64,000 nt of DNA from Aaosphaeria pasadenensis (Eukaryota; Ascomycota; Dothideomycetes; Pleosporales), in the NCBI GenBank assembly GCA_022813625.1, contig JAKLMB010000014.1, positions 390,845 to 454,844 on the forward strand, written 5' to 3'. Shown here piece after piece: positions 12,737 through 23,882 of the stretch (its first letter is position 1; every line of letters starts with the position of its first letter). The notes under the pieces were generated by a model that worked only from the letters and a program-made list of their open reading frames with translations, made no database searches and was not told the DNA's origin. Made by a program: the position numbers and the translations under genes.

Positions 12737-14422
12737 TTAAGCCATACCCGCGCCCGCACCACCATCCCTGCTCGTCCTCCGCCTAACCGCCGGTCTCGCG
12801 CCCTCGCCGCCATCCGCGACGTTCTGCGCGTCATCCCGCTCGCTGAGACTCTCACTCGTACTCAGACTGCTCGCGCGCTTGCTCTGCCACTGGGAGCCCG
12901 CGTCGTTGGGTGTGACGGGGCGGCGAGCGGCGTTCGGGGGCTGGCGAGCCGAGTGCGCGGACCCTTGGGTCAACGTCGACGCGGTGGACGACGAGGAATT
13001 GGACGTCAGGAGCGGGGGCGCGGCGCGAGCGGCCGGACGTGAAGACGATGCCGCGGTTGCTGTTGAGCCGGTCGTGCTGGTGCTCCAGCGGCGCTCGCGG
13101 GACTCGGATGCGGGACGCAGGCGGTCTTCGAGGTCGGCGGCGGAGGGTGTTACGCTGCGGGAGGAGTTGCGGGAGTGCGAGGTTATGGTTGTGTTGTTGT
13201 CGCGGCCGCGGATGGTGCTGGCGCGGCGTTTGCGGTCTTTGAGGGAGTTGGTTGCGGAGAGGGAGTGCGTGCGGGCATGGTGGTGAGTGTGGTGGTGGCC
13301 TGTCTTCTCGACGTCGCCGGCTCGTCCTTTCACGCCGCGGGCGCGCTTCCAGCCTCGCCAGCCGGTCCACCAGAGCCAGCCGCCTTCTGCGCGCGCGATC
13401 TCGCGTTGTCGTTGACGCACACGCTTCCGCAGCTCGGAGCGCCGCTCGTTCTCTTTCTCCCAGTACTCCGTGCGGTACAGTTCCCAGTTCTCCCTGAAGT
13501 CCGGGCTAAACGGCTTCGGCAGCAACAGCAAGTGGATAAAGTCCCCACCCGGCGCGATATCCTCCTCCGCATACTCCTTCCCATCCTCCAAGATCCTATG
13601 CCTCGGCAACCCAGACGACAAATCGTTCTTCTTCTCCTGCGCGAGGTTGATGTAATGATACGACGAGCCCGCCGTCTCGCCGCCCCAGAGTCCACCCGAG
13701 AACGGCATCATGAACGCCAGCCACGACATCACCTCCTCCATCCAGCTGCCGCGGATGATCACGATCTTGACGTTCATGCCGCGCAGCCCGCGGTTCGCGG
13801 TGCCGACCCAGCGGCGCGGCCACCGCACCCCGCGCTCCCACTGCCCGATCGCGTAGAACAGGATCGCGGTGAGCACGCCCGTCGTGAGGCACAGCATCTG
13901 CATCGCGTTGATCAGCCAGTATTGGGAGCCGCCGACTTTGCCGTCCTCGCGCGGCCGCAGCCATTGAAGGTACCCGAAGTAGAGGATCCAAATGGTGAGG
14001 AGGGTTAGGAAGAAAGTGTTTTGACGGCGGCGGGCCCGCAGCGTGAGGTACTGGGAGCGCAGGCTGGCTTCGAGGATGAGGAGGTTGAGGTAGATCTGCG
14101 GTGGGGAGGAAGGGAGGAGTGATGTCGGGTCGTTGTAGAGGTGGGCGGGCCGCGGGGTCTTGATTGACGCCAGCCGGTCGTTCGCATCGTGAGGTGGGTT
14201 TCCGAGTCCATGGCTGGTTGCAAATTGTGATGTTGCGTAGGTCGAGTGGGTTGTGGGTTGAGATGGATATGTGGTGGAGTAGGCGGGCGGTTGGTCGGGT
14301 TGGCCAGATGGGTAGGCGGCGTGTGATGGCGAAGTAGACTCCTCCTCGTGTATGTGTTGACGGACCTGTTCAGCATTCGGTGCCGGAGTGCCCTTGACGA
14401 TGTGATCCAGCGAGGTCGCCAT
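12737..14422 (-). CDS. SPO7: Spo7-like regulatory subunit of the Nem1-Spo7 lipin phosphatase complex
   Basis: Integral ER/nuclear-envelope protein, 561 residues, single exon. In the known complex it partners Nem1 to dephosphorylate lipin (Pah1), controlling triacylglycerol synthesis and nuclear membrane growth. A Pro/Ser/Thr-rich N-tail (about 1-100) precedes the core: IYLNLLILEASLRSQYLTLR, a first membrane segment (FFLTLLTIWILYFGYLQW), and a second (MLCLTTGVLTAILFYAIGQW) followed by a WPRRWVGTANRGLRGMNVK block. This order matches Spo7. The C-terminal 200 residues are basic and Ser-rich, and much longer than in yeast, as is common in filamentous fungi; they are likely phosphorylated. The C-terminal part is very GC-rich, which opens long false frames on the other strand. 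Confidence 0.88.
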   Translation of the reverse strand: MATSLDHIVKGTPAPNAEQVRQHIHEEESTSPSHAAYPSGQPDQPPAYSTTYPSQPTTHSTYATSQFATSHGLGNPPHDANDRLASIKTPRPAHLYNDPTSLLPSSPPQIYLNLLILEASLRSQYLTLRARRRQNTFFLTLLTIWILYFGYLQWLRPREDGKVGGSQYWLINAMQMLCLTTGVLTAILFYAIGQWERGVRWPRRWVGTANRGLRGMNVKIVIIRGSWMEEVMSWLAFMMPFSGGLWGGETAGSSYHYINLAQEKKNDLSSGLPRHRILEDGKEYAEEDIAPGGDFIHLLLLPKPFSPDFRENWELYRTEYWEKENERRSELRKRVRQRQREIARAEGGWLWWTGWRGWKRARGVKGRAGDVEKTGHHHTHHHARTHSLSATNSLKDRKRRASTIRGRDNNTTITSHSRNSSRSVTPSAADLEDRLRPASESRERRWSTSTTGSTATAASSSRPAARAAPPLLTSNSSSSTASTLTQGSAHSARQPPNAARRPVTPNDAGSQWQSKRASSLSTSESLSERDDAQNVADGGEGARPAVRRRTSRDGGAGAGMA

Positions 14423-15515
14423 TGAGTTGTCGTGGGCCTGCTAGGTGTGAGGCCGTGGTACTTGCATGTGACGTTACTCGTACGGCGTTGCACAACTCGT
14501 TATCAACGCTCAACCAGAAGCACGATGCTCCTATCTCGCAAGACGTGTTGGAGGATGAAAACGACCTGCACTCGCGGGCGGGCGGGGGGTTGGAAGGATT
14601 GTATACCTCGCCTCGTACTCTGAGGACTTCTCGTCGTCGTCGTGGTTCGTTGAAGACTAAGACAGACAGAGTTGGGATGCCAGTCAGTTGCATCGAACCA
14701 GCCCACACGCTAACCCCCGATGTGGTTTAGTCGCGAACTGCCAAAGATGCGGTGTGACCGGGATCTCGCTGGCAACTTGAATCCAATAACATCCCCATCC
14801 ATACACTCCATTCACTCCATACATATACTACACACATACACTTACACTACACTATTAACTTTCATACATCCCCTTCCTCAAAAAGGAAACTCCCCAATTC
14901 TTATTCTTCCCCCCCTCCCTCACCGTCATTCCGTCCCTGACGATTGCTCTGCATGCTATACCGTATAAATCACACCATCCCCGTCCCATTACCCGCATGA
15001 GTAGTTTTCCCTTTCTTTAGTGCGCAACTATACAGTGGCAGATAGTCTCCAGCCTTACATACCTGGACCCCGCGGGAAGGCGCCCGAGGATCCGTTCGCC
15101 GTTGCTCATTCTAGCTAATTGACTAGGTACGCAAGTGACTAGGTGTGTTTTTGACGTGGCGGGTGTGTGTAGGTGGCTATGCATGTACGGAGAAGTACTG
15201 TGTGTGAGGGATGTTTGCGTTCACGTTCACGTTCATGTAGAAGAGAGTCTGGATTGAAATTCGTCTGTTCGATAAATGTCTACTTTGGATTTTATCTTGA
15301 ATGCTATATGCGTTGGCGGAAAAATTGTTCTACGCGAAAAATGGATGCCTCCGGTCTATATATGCCTGCATTTGTGCGTTGACGTGTGGGGGAAAAACAG
15401 AACTCCTCGAGCGCCGTCTTCGTAAATACCTAAGTAGTAGAGATGACTGTCCGTCCCTACCGTCCGTCCCATGTTGAATACTTCCCCCAAAACCACCAAA
15501 GTCCACGTCTGTGTA
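14423..15515. other. intergenic, no gene seen
   Basis: Upstream region of the Spo7-like gene and 3' flank of the CLD1-like gene. It holds an acata/catac-rich stretch at 14800-14860. No domain-bearing frame. Confidence 0.6.
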
Positions 15516-17197
15516 TCATCGAGCAATCCTCTCCCGCTCCCTTCGCTTCACATCCTCCATCTCCTCCAGCATGACCCTGTTGAACTGGTCCCACCCATCG
15601 AGGTACACATGATGCCCCGCATTATTGATAATCACGACCTTCGCCTCGCCCTGGTCCCTCTCGCGCTCCTCCTTCGTCGCGGTCGCCAAGATGCGCGCCC
15701 GCTCCTGCTTGATCTTCTCTTCCGCCGCGTACCCACCCGCCACGTCCATCCAGTCGCGGTCGCCGTACATGAAGACGATCGGGATGCCGTGCTCGCGTTG
15801 TGTTGGTGCGGCGGGCGTCGACGACGGTGCGACGACGGAGGATGGCTTCGACGACTTGCTGCATGATTTTGGCGGCGGGGTGTCGCCGTCGACGGTGGGG
15901 GCGTCGTGCGCTTGTATCCACTGTCGTCCCACCCCCTCGATGCGTCGGATGAGCGGGTTGCGCGCGAAGGCCCCCGGCGCGAGGATGTAGAATAGCGCGT
16001 ACTCGGAGCTGCCCTTTTGGCGGAACAACGCATAGCTGTAGTCGTGCAGGGCCTGCGCCTCCTCCTGCGGGAGGTGCGAGAAGCGTCGTGAGGTCCAGCC
16101 CGACACGAGGCGTGGGCCGAGAGGACCGCTCCATCGAACGAGGGCAAAAGGAGAGACGGAATTGGTGTCCCAGAGGTAGCTTAACCAGCCGGGTAGACGT
16201 CGTCGTGGAGGCTTGCCGTCGGGCACTTCGTCGGCTTTCTCGCGCTGGTTCAGGAAGTTGTTGTTGTCGCCTTGGTGCTTGACCGTTACGGAGGCGTCGT
16301 GTGCGATCTCAGCGGCTGCTGAGTCCTGTTCAGCGGGGATGTCTTCGTTGACTGCATACGGGTCTTCTGGGATGCCGACAGGCGACGCGAGGATCAGTTT
16401 GTTCAGGCGTCCGGGGTACTTCAGTGCGTAGGCGACGGCCAGATAGCCACCCAGGCTGTGGCCGAGCAATGTGAACCGATCGAGACCACGCTTGATCCTC
16501 CACTCCTCTAGCGCATCGACGAACCAATTCTCCGCCTCTTTGATCTTGCCCTCCTTGTCCTTGGCATGAATCTTGAATGCAGGCCGGCTACTCCTTCCCA
16601 TCCCGAGCAGGTCGAGCGCGAAAACCTTCCACCCCTCCGCTCTCGACATGGCCTCGAAGTTGCGATAGAAGAATCCGAGTCCCGCGCCGTAGCCGTGTAC
16701 CATCACCAAGTTATTCTCCACCTCTTCCCCTATCCTCTCCACGGAGAACTCATTCAGCGCGCGGCCCTTCCCGCTCAGCTCCACCATCTCCGAGTTCCAC
16801 CTCCGCGGGCCGTAAGGATCTGTGATGCTATTCGTCGTCGTATGTTCTTCCGATTTTGAAGCGACGTCTGTAGACGACTGCGCAGCGGACACGGGCGCAG
16901 ATCCCGTCTGCGTGTGCGTCGGCGGCTTCTGCAGATACGGTATGAACGACAAAACGCGATGCTCCGTCGCTTCAGGCGAGAGACCAGCCCACTATACACA
17001 CATCAGCCCCATCCTCAACCCAACCGTAGAAAAAGAGTGCTACCTACCCATTGATTGAAGCCCTCCTTCGCACCGAGAGGAAACCAGGTCGCAAACCTCC
17101 CCGTCTGCGCCTGTCCCTCCTCCTTTGCGCGCTGGCTCGCGAGCGGACTCTGCTGCGTCCGCACTCTCACATCATCGTCGACGGCGTCGCCTGCCAT
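15516..17197 (-). CDS. CLD1/ABHD4-5-like alpha/beta hydrolase, probable mitochondrial lipid deacylase
   Basis: Alpha/beta-hydrolase of the cardiolipin-specific deacylase group, which removes an acyl chain from cardiolipin in mitochondria before remodelling. Exons 17197-17048 and 16991-15516 give 541 residues. Oxyanion motif HGYGAG, nucleophile elbow GHSLGGY, acid in YGDRDWMD, and catalytic His in AGHHVYLDGWDQFN, all in family order. A charged insert sits between the fourth block and the acid, as in fungal members. I start at 17197, the only in-frame ATG before the intron. The frame, however, stays open upstream for about 65 more codons with mitochondrial-presequence character but no ATG (see the separate entry). 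Exact substrate (cardiolipin versus lysophosphatidate) is inferred. Confidence 0.85.
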
Positions 17198-17392
17198 CGT
17201 GCTGTTCTCTTTCGAATCGAGTCGGATGGGCGTGCCTAGCGCGAGGAAGGTGTATCCCGCGCCGGTGAATCCGACGGTCTTGTATAGGGTCGTTCGTCTG
17301 GTGCCGAGGCGCGAGGCGTTGAGTAGGTACCGCAGCCGGTGCAGCGGGGATGTGGTTGGGGGTGTCAGTTTTGCAGTCGTGAGGGTAAGCAA
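17198..17392 (-). other. in-frame ATG-less N-terminal extension, presequence-like
   Basis: The frame of the CLD1-like gene continues upstream of its first ATG to an in-frame TAA near 17440. The translated stretch is rich in Arg, Thr and Leu and includes SRLGTRRTTLYKTVGFTGAG, typical of a mitochondrial targeting region. No ATG exists on this strand in any frame from 17198 to 17773. Near-cognate codons (TTG at 17392, several CTG/ACG) or an unseen upstream exon could start it. Confidence 0.5.
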
Positions 17393-17440
17393 CGGACGGT
17401 TCGCCTCGAGAGGAGGGGAACGTCTGTCGCTTGGATGTTA

Positions 17441-18366
17441 TATAGTTGTAATCGATGCTAGGTGCCTAGGCCAAGGTAGGGTGGTTACGAGTACTGTACG
17501 TGTGATGACGCGGGCGGATCACTTTCGTGCGAGGGTTGTCGGAGGGACGGTGAGGCTGTGAGGGGCAGGGGAGGGTAGGGTGGGAATAGGAAAGGTGTCA
17601 GGTCGTGATCGTAATGCTGATCCGGGTACGGACGAGAAGAGAAGAGGGTGAGGAAAAATAGGATACAACTGGGCGTTGGATTAAGCCTTCGGAAGGAGAG
17701 TAAAAAGTGTTTGAGGCTGGCTGGGCTGGGTTTTTGGCGGACTTAACGGGCGGCGTGGAGGAATCCCGCTGTTCATTGGGTGGGCACGTCATAGCCTCCC
17801 ACGCCTCCATCCGACGTTTCTCGACCGGCGTAGTTCACCCCGTTTCTCCGACTTCACCCTTCATCTCCAGCCCCGTACGTACCTGTACTACTCTGGAATA
17901 CTATTAATTATTCCTATCTTTAATTAGAAAAGGGGAGATTTCCTCCACCATTCTATGAATTCTCATAAATCATCCTACGTATCGTCAATTAACACCAATG
18001 CAGCCCACTTACATCCCCTTCCTTAACGGGAAAGTTCCCTAGGCATTAACACTACATCTCAATTGAGGCAAAACAACTTACAGAACACTACCTTTAGTCC
18101 ACAAGGAGAAAGGATCTTGCATTGAGAGCCCTTGAAGCCGTTCTGTTGGTACATGATGACGATCGGAGCAAGATGACCGCGATTGTTGGTTCATGTGGCT
18201 CGTCACATCCAGGTCCCATCTAACCCATGAACATCACATGGCAATGCAAGGAAGAAGAATTGAGAAGCACTTGAAACATATGTAGTAAGATACATATATC
18301 GTATTATTTCAGTACTATCCATCCGCTATACTATTCATTATCATCATCATTCCTCACATACTTCAT
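17441..18366. other. intergenic, no gene seen
   Basis: 5' flank of the CLD1-like gene, G-rich on the plus strand to about 17760, then an AT-rich stretch to the 3' end of the M6 protease gene. No supported gene. Confidence 0.6.
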
Positions 18367-20406
18367 CTACAACTTGACCTTCCAAGTCTTAGTGTCCACC
18401 TTGCTAGGATCAGACTCAGAGGAAACAGTCAACTTGACAGTCGCCTCCTTGCTCGCGCCCTCGCCCGCAGCGACCGCAATCTTGACGCTGGTCTTCTCTC
18501 CGTTCTTCGCGGTGGAGAGCGCGTTGGGAACCTCGGCCTTCCATCCCTTTCCGTCGATCTCAACCTTGGCGCGGAAGACGTCGTATTCGAGGTACTTCTC
18601 GAGATCCTGGCCGTGCTGGGCCTTGGCGTCCTTGTTCTTCTTGTAGTTGCCCTTGTTCTTAAGCTCCACGGTGTAGAGAACGCCGGATGCTGGGCTGGTG
18701 GAGTAGCCCTCGGTCGCGAGGACGGGCTTGTCGAGCTTGAGGCCGCGCTTGCTGATGCCGTTGCCGTCGAGGGAGCGGACGCCAATGGTGTAGCTGAGCT
18801 CGCCCTTGTCGTTGCGGTTGATGTCGACGATGTAGAAGTGCAGACGGTTGGCCTCATCTTTGAACTCGAACTTGCTGCCAGAACGTGTGCCAGCGTGGAA
18901 CAGAGCGTCAGCGAGCTGGCGGTAGTCGCCAATGGTGAGATACTTCGGCTTTCCGTTGGGGAGGTAGAAATCAATGACGTTGATGTCCTGAGGGTTGGCA
19001 TCGATGGTCCATTGGAAGGGCTGCTGGCGATCGCTGTTCTTGCTCTTGCTGATCATGACGCCAGAATCGGGGCAGAAAGAATCGGCTCCCATGCGGTCGA
19101 TGACTTCAACATTGTAGGCGTTGTAGTTACCGCCGTCGCAGAGCGGATCGGTCTTGGTGTCACAGGCAGGAGACAGATCTTTCGGGAGGGATACATTGAA
19201 GCCAATTATTCCGTTCACTCCGGGATCTACTGCACGAGCGGTGATCTCAGCAACCACCAGACCAGAATCTGCGAGCGCGGCACGGTCGATCTGAAGGATA
19301 TTGGTTGTTGGAAGCAATCCAATCTGATGACGGTCGCGGACTGAGTGGTAACTGCCCATACTCGCCCCTTTAGTTGGAGGGATTTGCCAACGGGTGTGAG
19401 GCCCTCCAGGTCCGTTGAAGCTACCACGAGAAAGCATGGACCAGGGGCCAGTGTAGGATCGACGGGCAGGTACACCGTACGGGTTGTTGTAATTGTCGCC
19501 GATGCCGAGCAAGTGAGAGAGCTCATGGGCGAAGGTAGCCATTCCAGAGCTTTCGCCCTGGGTGGATGAACCTCCGCCTGCGTTGGGCCAGATGGTGGAG
19601 GCGGCGGCCCATGAAGTCCAATTCACATATCGGGTCTTGGCCCAATTAGGCAAGGTGCTGTTTCCGGGAGGGCCAAACTCCTCAGGAACGTCCTCTGGGC
19701 CCGCAAACTTCATCTCTCCAAACTCCTGCCATGTAGATGACTCGTCTTGGCCGGCAGAGAGAATGAAAGCAAGTTCGAACTGGTCCGCAGTTGCGTTGCC
19801 CACGTCTGCGCGCCACGCTCCCAGCGCATCAGTGCGGAGATCCACAGAGCAAGGACCTGGCTCAGGACAAGCACCCGGGTTGAAACCACCCTCCTCATCG
19901 TCGACTCCATACTGGTAGGAGTTGCGGGGCAAACGGTAGGCTCCGAAGACGGTCAAGTCAACTCCATACTGACCGGCAGAGTCACCCATCCAATACTCGT
20001 GCAAAGTATGGCCCTGGTTAATCTCTGAAGGCTTGTTCAAAAAATCACGGTACCAGTTCGGTACGTCCTCGCGCTTAAGTCCTGAAGCAAGAGGTTGGGG
20101 GTTGCCAAAGATGTCGGACTTGGCGGGAAGTGTCAAAACGAACGGCTGGTCAGGGTAGTCAACAGCAACCATGGCGATGTTGAAGTTGCGCTTAGAACCC
20201 TTGCGCTTGGGGTCGGCCCAATTCGTGTTTGGGGGTGTTTTCCAGTCATCCCAGGTCATGTTGTCTGGGTTGACCCATTCCTGCTTGTCGAGAATGGCAA
20301 AAGGGTCACCCGAGGTGGCTCGGTTGACCATGGGGACAGCGAAGGCAGTGTTGATCACACCGGCAGCGCCAGCCATTGAGGCGGCTCGAGACCAATTGTT
20401 CACCAT
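18367..20406 (-). CDS. secreted M6-family (immune inhibitor A-like) zinc metalloprotease
   Basis: Extracellular endopeptidase of 679 residues, single coding exon from ATG 20406. A weak signal peptide (AASMAGAAGVINTAFA) opens the protein. The zinc site is HELSHLLGIGDNYN near residue 300: two His ligands, catalytic Glu, and a downstream Gly and Asp as in M6 peptidases. The family region before it includes HTLHEYWMGDSAGQYG. The C-terminal third is beta-rich and Lys-rich and ends in a sandwich-like domain, perhaps for substrate binding. The frame stays open upstream to 20613, where a perfect GTGAGT donor follows an ATG at about 20622. A 5' intron with an acceptor near 20437 would add a few residues and keep frame, so the start is uncertain by about a dozen residues. 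Confidence 0.9.
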   Translation of the reverse strand: MVNNWSRAASMAGAAGVINTAFAVPMVNRATSGDPFAILDKQEWVNPDNMTWDDWKTPPNTNWADPKRKGSKRNFNIAMVAVDYPDQPFVLTLPAKSDIFGNPQPLASGLKREDVPNWYRDFLNKPSEINQGHTLHEYWMGDSAGQYGVDLTVFGAYRLPRNSYQYGVDDEEGGFNPGACPEPGPCSVDLRTDALGAWRADVGNATADQFELAFILSAGQDESSTWQEFGEMKFAGPEDVPEEFGPPGNSTLPNWAKTRYVNWTSWAAASTIWPNAGGGSSTQGESSGMATFAHELSHLLGIGDNYNNPYGVPARRSYTGPWSMLSRGSFNGPGGPHTRWQIPPTKGASMGSYHSVRDRHQIGLLPTTNILQIDRAALADSGLVVAEITARAVDPGVNGIIGFNVSLPKDLSPACDTKTDPLCDGGNYNAYNVEVIDRMGADSFCPDSGVMISKSKNSDRQQPFQWTIDANPQDINVIDFYLPNGKPKYLTIGDYRQLADALFHAGTRSGSKFEFKDEANRLHFYIVDINRNDKGELSYTIGVRSLDGNGISKRGLKLDKPVLATEGYSTSPASGVLYTVELKNKGNYKKNKDAKAQHGQDLEKYLEYDVFRAKVEIDGKGWKAEVPNALSTAKNGEKTSVKIAVAAGEGASKEATVKLTVSSESDPSKVDTKTWKVKL

Positions 20407-22485
20407 GCTGAAGGTCTTGTCGCAGCAGGTTCCTGCAATGAAGAGGAAGAAGTGGGAGAAAGGGGAGGTGGCGATGGCGAAGGAAAAGATCCGGGAGCTC
20501 TGGAGACATGACGACAATATATAGTTGCAGGCGGTCGCACCAAGGGTTCCTGGCAACCAGGTACCCAGGCAGATAGCCAATACCCCGGTGGTGCTTGGTA
20601 AACTGGCACTCACGAAGGCGCATCGACTTCCTCTCGTAAAAGATGGGGAACCTACTTTGCAGATGCCTGAACCAGATTAGCCGGCCTTGGCTTATCTGTA
20701 CGACCTTCTTGTTCCAGCAAGATTGGCTCCCATAATTCCAATGTAAACGTTCGCTTCGCTATGCGCGGTCATTCGACCATGGGGTGCCTGGCTGCGAACC
20801 ATGTACCGGTGCTGTTGTGCCGGGGAACGGTGAGGGGAGAAACTGGGACGAGAATGCTGGGTAGGGAAGGTTGTACCGCTCCAGTCCCTTGGGTTGCGCA
20901 GTTCAACGACGGACTGCAATGCTGTTGTGTACTCAGAGACCTGCATCGTACCACTGTGGATAAAGACCCAACGTTAGACAATTGAGTACGGTGAGGCTTT
21001 GTGGCGCGAGGTTAGATTGAATTGATTATGGAGCATGTTCTTCATTCTCTCTAACCGCAAGAGGCTGGGATGCTGCTGAGAATACAAGTACTTGTATAGG
21101 CTTATCACCTCGCTTGGTAGCTTGAGATATCATGATGTTTTGATACGAAGAAAGTCGAGTCAGGTAATCTAAACGACGAATACGTCGGTTACGACGAGAT
21201 GAAGAGGTACAAGCTACAACATTGAGGATGGTGAATGTTGAGTTAAGCTTGCTGACATAATCGCCAACTCCCACTACTAAGAGCTATCGTACCCACTACC
21301 ACAGAATGTCCTATTATGTATCATGAGATTTATTCAGAGATAATCACCTTAGGGATTGGCTTCTTAAATTTCTAATTTTATAATACCATAATGTGTAGGG
21401 CCGAGATGTTGCGTATATTTAGTTGATATGACCTACAACTATACTAATGTCAACCACGGGCACGGTACCAATACTAACAGATGTCACCTTCTGACATCAG
21501 GAACGACGAAAACCAATAACCAATAGAAACAACCACTAAAAACCAATCTCACGTACCAATTAGACCTTCGGTGTTACCTAAATTGACCCATCATGCGTCA
21601 TCTACCCCCGAAACATCCCCCCTCACAGTCATCCCATCTCTCAAAATTCAACCTTCCTAATCGGGAAGGTTCTCTGTCAAAGGTGTCGAACGCAGCATAT
21701 GGTTAACCTCCTAGAGTGAACAGCTGCACACGGTGAAGACAGGGATACGCCTGCACCGTGCGCACTGCCACGTGCGCCCGTGTGGCGCAGATGTGGCGTC
21801 TGGGGTAAGTGAGTAGCAACGCTACTGTCCATCGTGATGGTTGGTGAAGGTGAGGGCGACGTGGACATGTGGGATGCAAGGTTGACAACAATTTTCGTTC
21901 CTTTTTTTTCTTTTTCCGTTATGATTGATGAGTGTGAAGGGCGATGGTGGGATCGTAATCCGTAGCTGTGGTCATTCACAAAGCCTAGTCATTTGTGGAT
22001 AGGGTTTCGCCTTATACATGCTTTCAAGAGGGGATTACTGCGGAAAGTACAGTGGCAAAGATGTTTTTTTATTTGGATTTGATATTACAGATGAAATGGG
22101 TCATGTCGAAGGTAGTAGAACATCAAGACCCTCTTCAGAATGTCCTGTCTCCATGCCTCTGAAAGGCTACATAAGGCTGTATTGGTATGTGGCCGGTCTC
22201 ACTAGTATGAGCTAGGTTGGAAGCCTCTGGCATCGTCTGGCAGAGGCCACTACTTCAAGACGAGCTTGAGATATCAAGCCAACAAACGGTACGCTCATTG
22301 TCCCAGCAAATTCTATAAATGGTGCGGCATGTTTCCTTTTTCAAGGTCACGTGGTATCACAAAGTCGAGCCCCGCCATCTTCTCTCACACCGGATGTCTG
22401 GTGCAGCAGTGTTGACCTTCGAATCAATCTATCCCTAATTCTGCATTTCTGCAAGGCCGAAAACTTGACATACGACTAACGAGAC
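20407..22485. other. intergenic, no gene seen
   Basis: Two kilobases between a minus-strand and a plus-strand gene. Composition turns AT-rich at 21290-21560. Short open frames only. Confidence 0.6.
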
Positions 22486-23581
22486 ATGGCTCCATCCGCA
22501 ATCACCGAAGATTACTACCTGATACTCGAAGTCGATCCAACTGCCGAACTGGCGCTAATCGTCAGATCGTATAAGCGGCTGGCACTAAAGCTCCATCCAG
22601 ATCGTAATCCCAAGCGGGACGCTACCGAAGCATTTCAAAGGGTAAGGTACACGGATACTCACTAGTTGCTCAAGACTAGTCAGGGGATATACCAATCGTT
22701 GTCGCTGCCAAATCATAGATGGTGGTGCTAATTGGTGGTAGCTTTCGAAAGCCTACGAGACGCTGAGCAACGAGGATGAACGGCGCAGATACGACCTCAT
22801 CTACCCTTCCATCAAAGGGAAAACGGCCGAGTCTTCGCAGCACACAACAGAGCAGCAGTACTCGAATTTCGTCCGGTCGCCGGGACCCTTGAGCGAAGCC
22901 ACACGGGCTGCCGCGAAGATTGCCGCGATTCAGAAGTCGAAATACGAACGTGCTACAAAATGGCGGGTAATGAACATGACGTTCGAGTCGTCGATCTTTG
23001 AGTTGAAGAGGGTGATTCGGCGATTGGAACAAGAAATCAAAGATCTGGAAAGCATTCTAGAAGCCGAGGCGGCAGAAGAGGCATACAAGAACAGTTGGGG
23101 TGCATGGCTGCTGGCGCCCATATATAAGACGGCGGAAGATACTGAAGAAGAGAAAGACCGTAAGGATAGGGAGAGGCAGGAAAGAAGGATAGAGAAAGAC
23201 ATGAAGGAACGGCGGCTATACGATCAAAAAGCGGTATTAGGGACTGTAGAAACCTCGATGAGAACTTCGAAGAATGAGTTCGACACTGCGGACTCAAGGG
23301 ACGACGTGAACATACAAGTTCTTGAAAAGGCTCTACAGGCAAGAGTGTATCGATTTTGGAGAGAACGGGAGAATGCGGGAAGAGAGAAGTTGCGTCAACA
23401 GCAGCAGGAGCAATGGGGAAAAAGCCAACGTGAAGCGGCCGAAGCAGAGAGACGTCAAAGGGAGCAGAGAGAGAAATGGCTACGCGAAGCAGCAGAAGCA
23501 GCAAGACAGCAACAGGCGGCCATGCACACCGCACAAGGGCCACGGGGGGAAAGAGTACAACATCAGATGGCGGCGAATTAA
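22486..23581 (+). CDS. J-domain (DnaJ/Hsp40 class C) protein with coiled coil
   Basis: Co-chaperone that would stimulate an Hsp70. Exons 22486-22641 and 22742-23581 give 331 residues as an uninterrupted model. The J domain is N-terminal: DYYLILEV, the HPD motif in LKLHPDRNPKR, and LSKAYETLSNEDERRRYD restored across the intron. Residues about 130-320 form a long, highly charged coiled coil (Glu/Arg/Lys/Gln). Fungal relatives carry a Cys-rich C-terminal ribbon. Such a ribbon is encoded just downstream in another frame and could be joined by an intron 23555-23648 (GT...CAG, 94 nt, in phase), but there it meets a TGA at 23730-23732. The real C-terminus is therefore uncertain. Confidence 0.85.
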
Positions 23582-23648
23582 TGGAGAGGGAAAGAAACGG
23601 CAACAACAATCCGCGATTTCGACTTCTCCTCAAGACAGCCGCGATCAG

Positions 23649-23882
23649 ACTCACACAACATCTTGCCAACATGACGGCTGGTGGCCCAAGATCCAAGGTC
23701 ACGCAGAATGTCCAAGATGCAATGAGAGTTGAACCTATCTGCTGCAATGTCCCGACTGTTCAATGAAGGCATGCACGCGATGTCAAGCAACAGTGCGGCC
23801 GAGGCGGGGACACAACAATGCAGCGAGGACGCATCGCCTACAGATCAGAACACCAATCCCAACGGCTTACGACTACGACTAG
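23649..23882 (+). pseudogene. zinc-ribbon tail of the J-domain gene, interrupted by TGA
   Basis: In this frame the peptide reads SCQHDGWWPKIQGHAECPRC, then three residues, TGA (23730-23732), then TYLLQCPDCSMKACTRCQA and a basic tail ending at TAG 23880-23882. Three CxxC pairs on both sides of the stop are in one register, so the coding character clearly continues past the TGA. Known homologues have, to my recollection, a Trp at this place, so a TGG-to-TGA change is the simplest reading. Either the gene is truncated in this strain, or the base is wrong, or the stop is read through. Confidence 0.6.

Noticed and set aside
13175..14008. 277-codon plus-strand frame opposite the Spo7-like gene
   Set aside because: GC-driven antisense shadow without domain.
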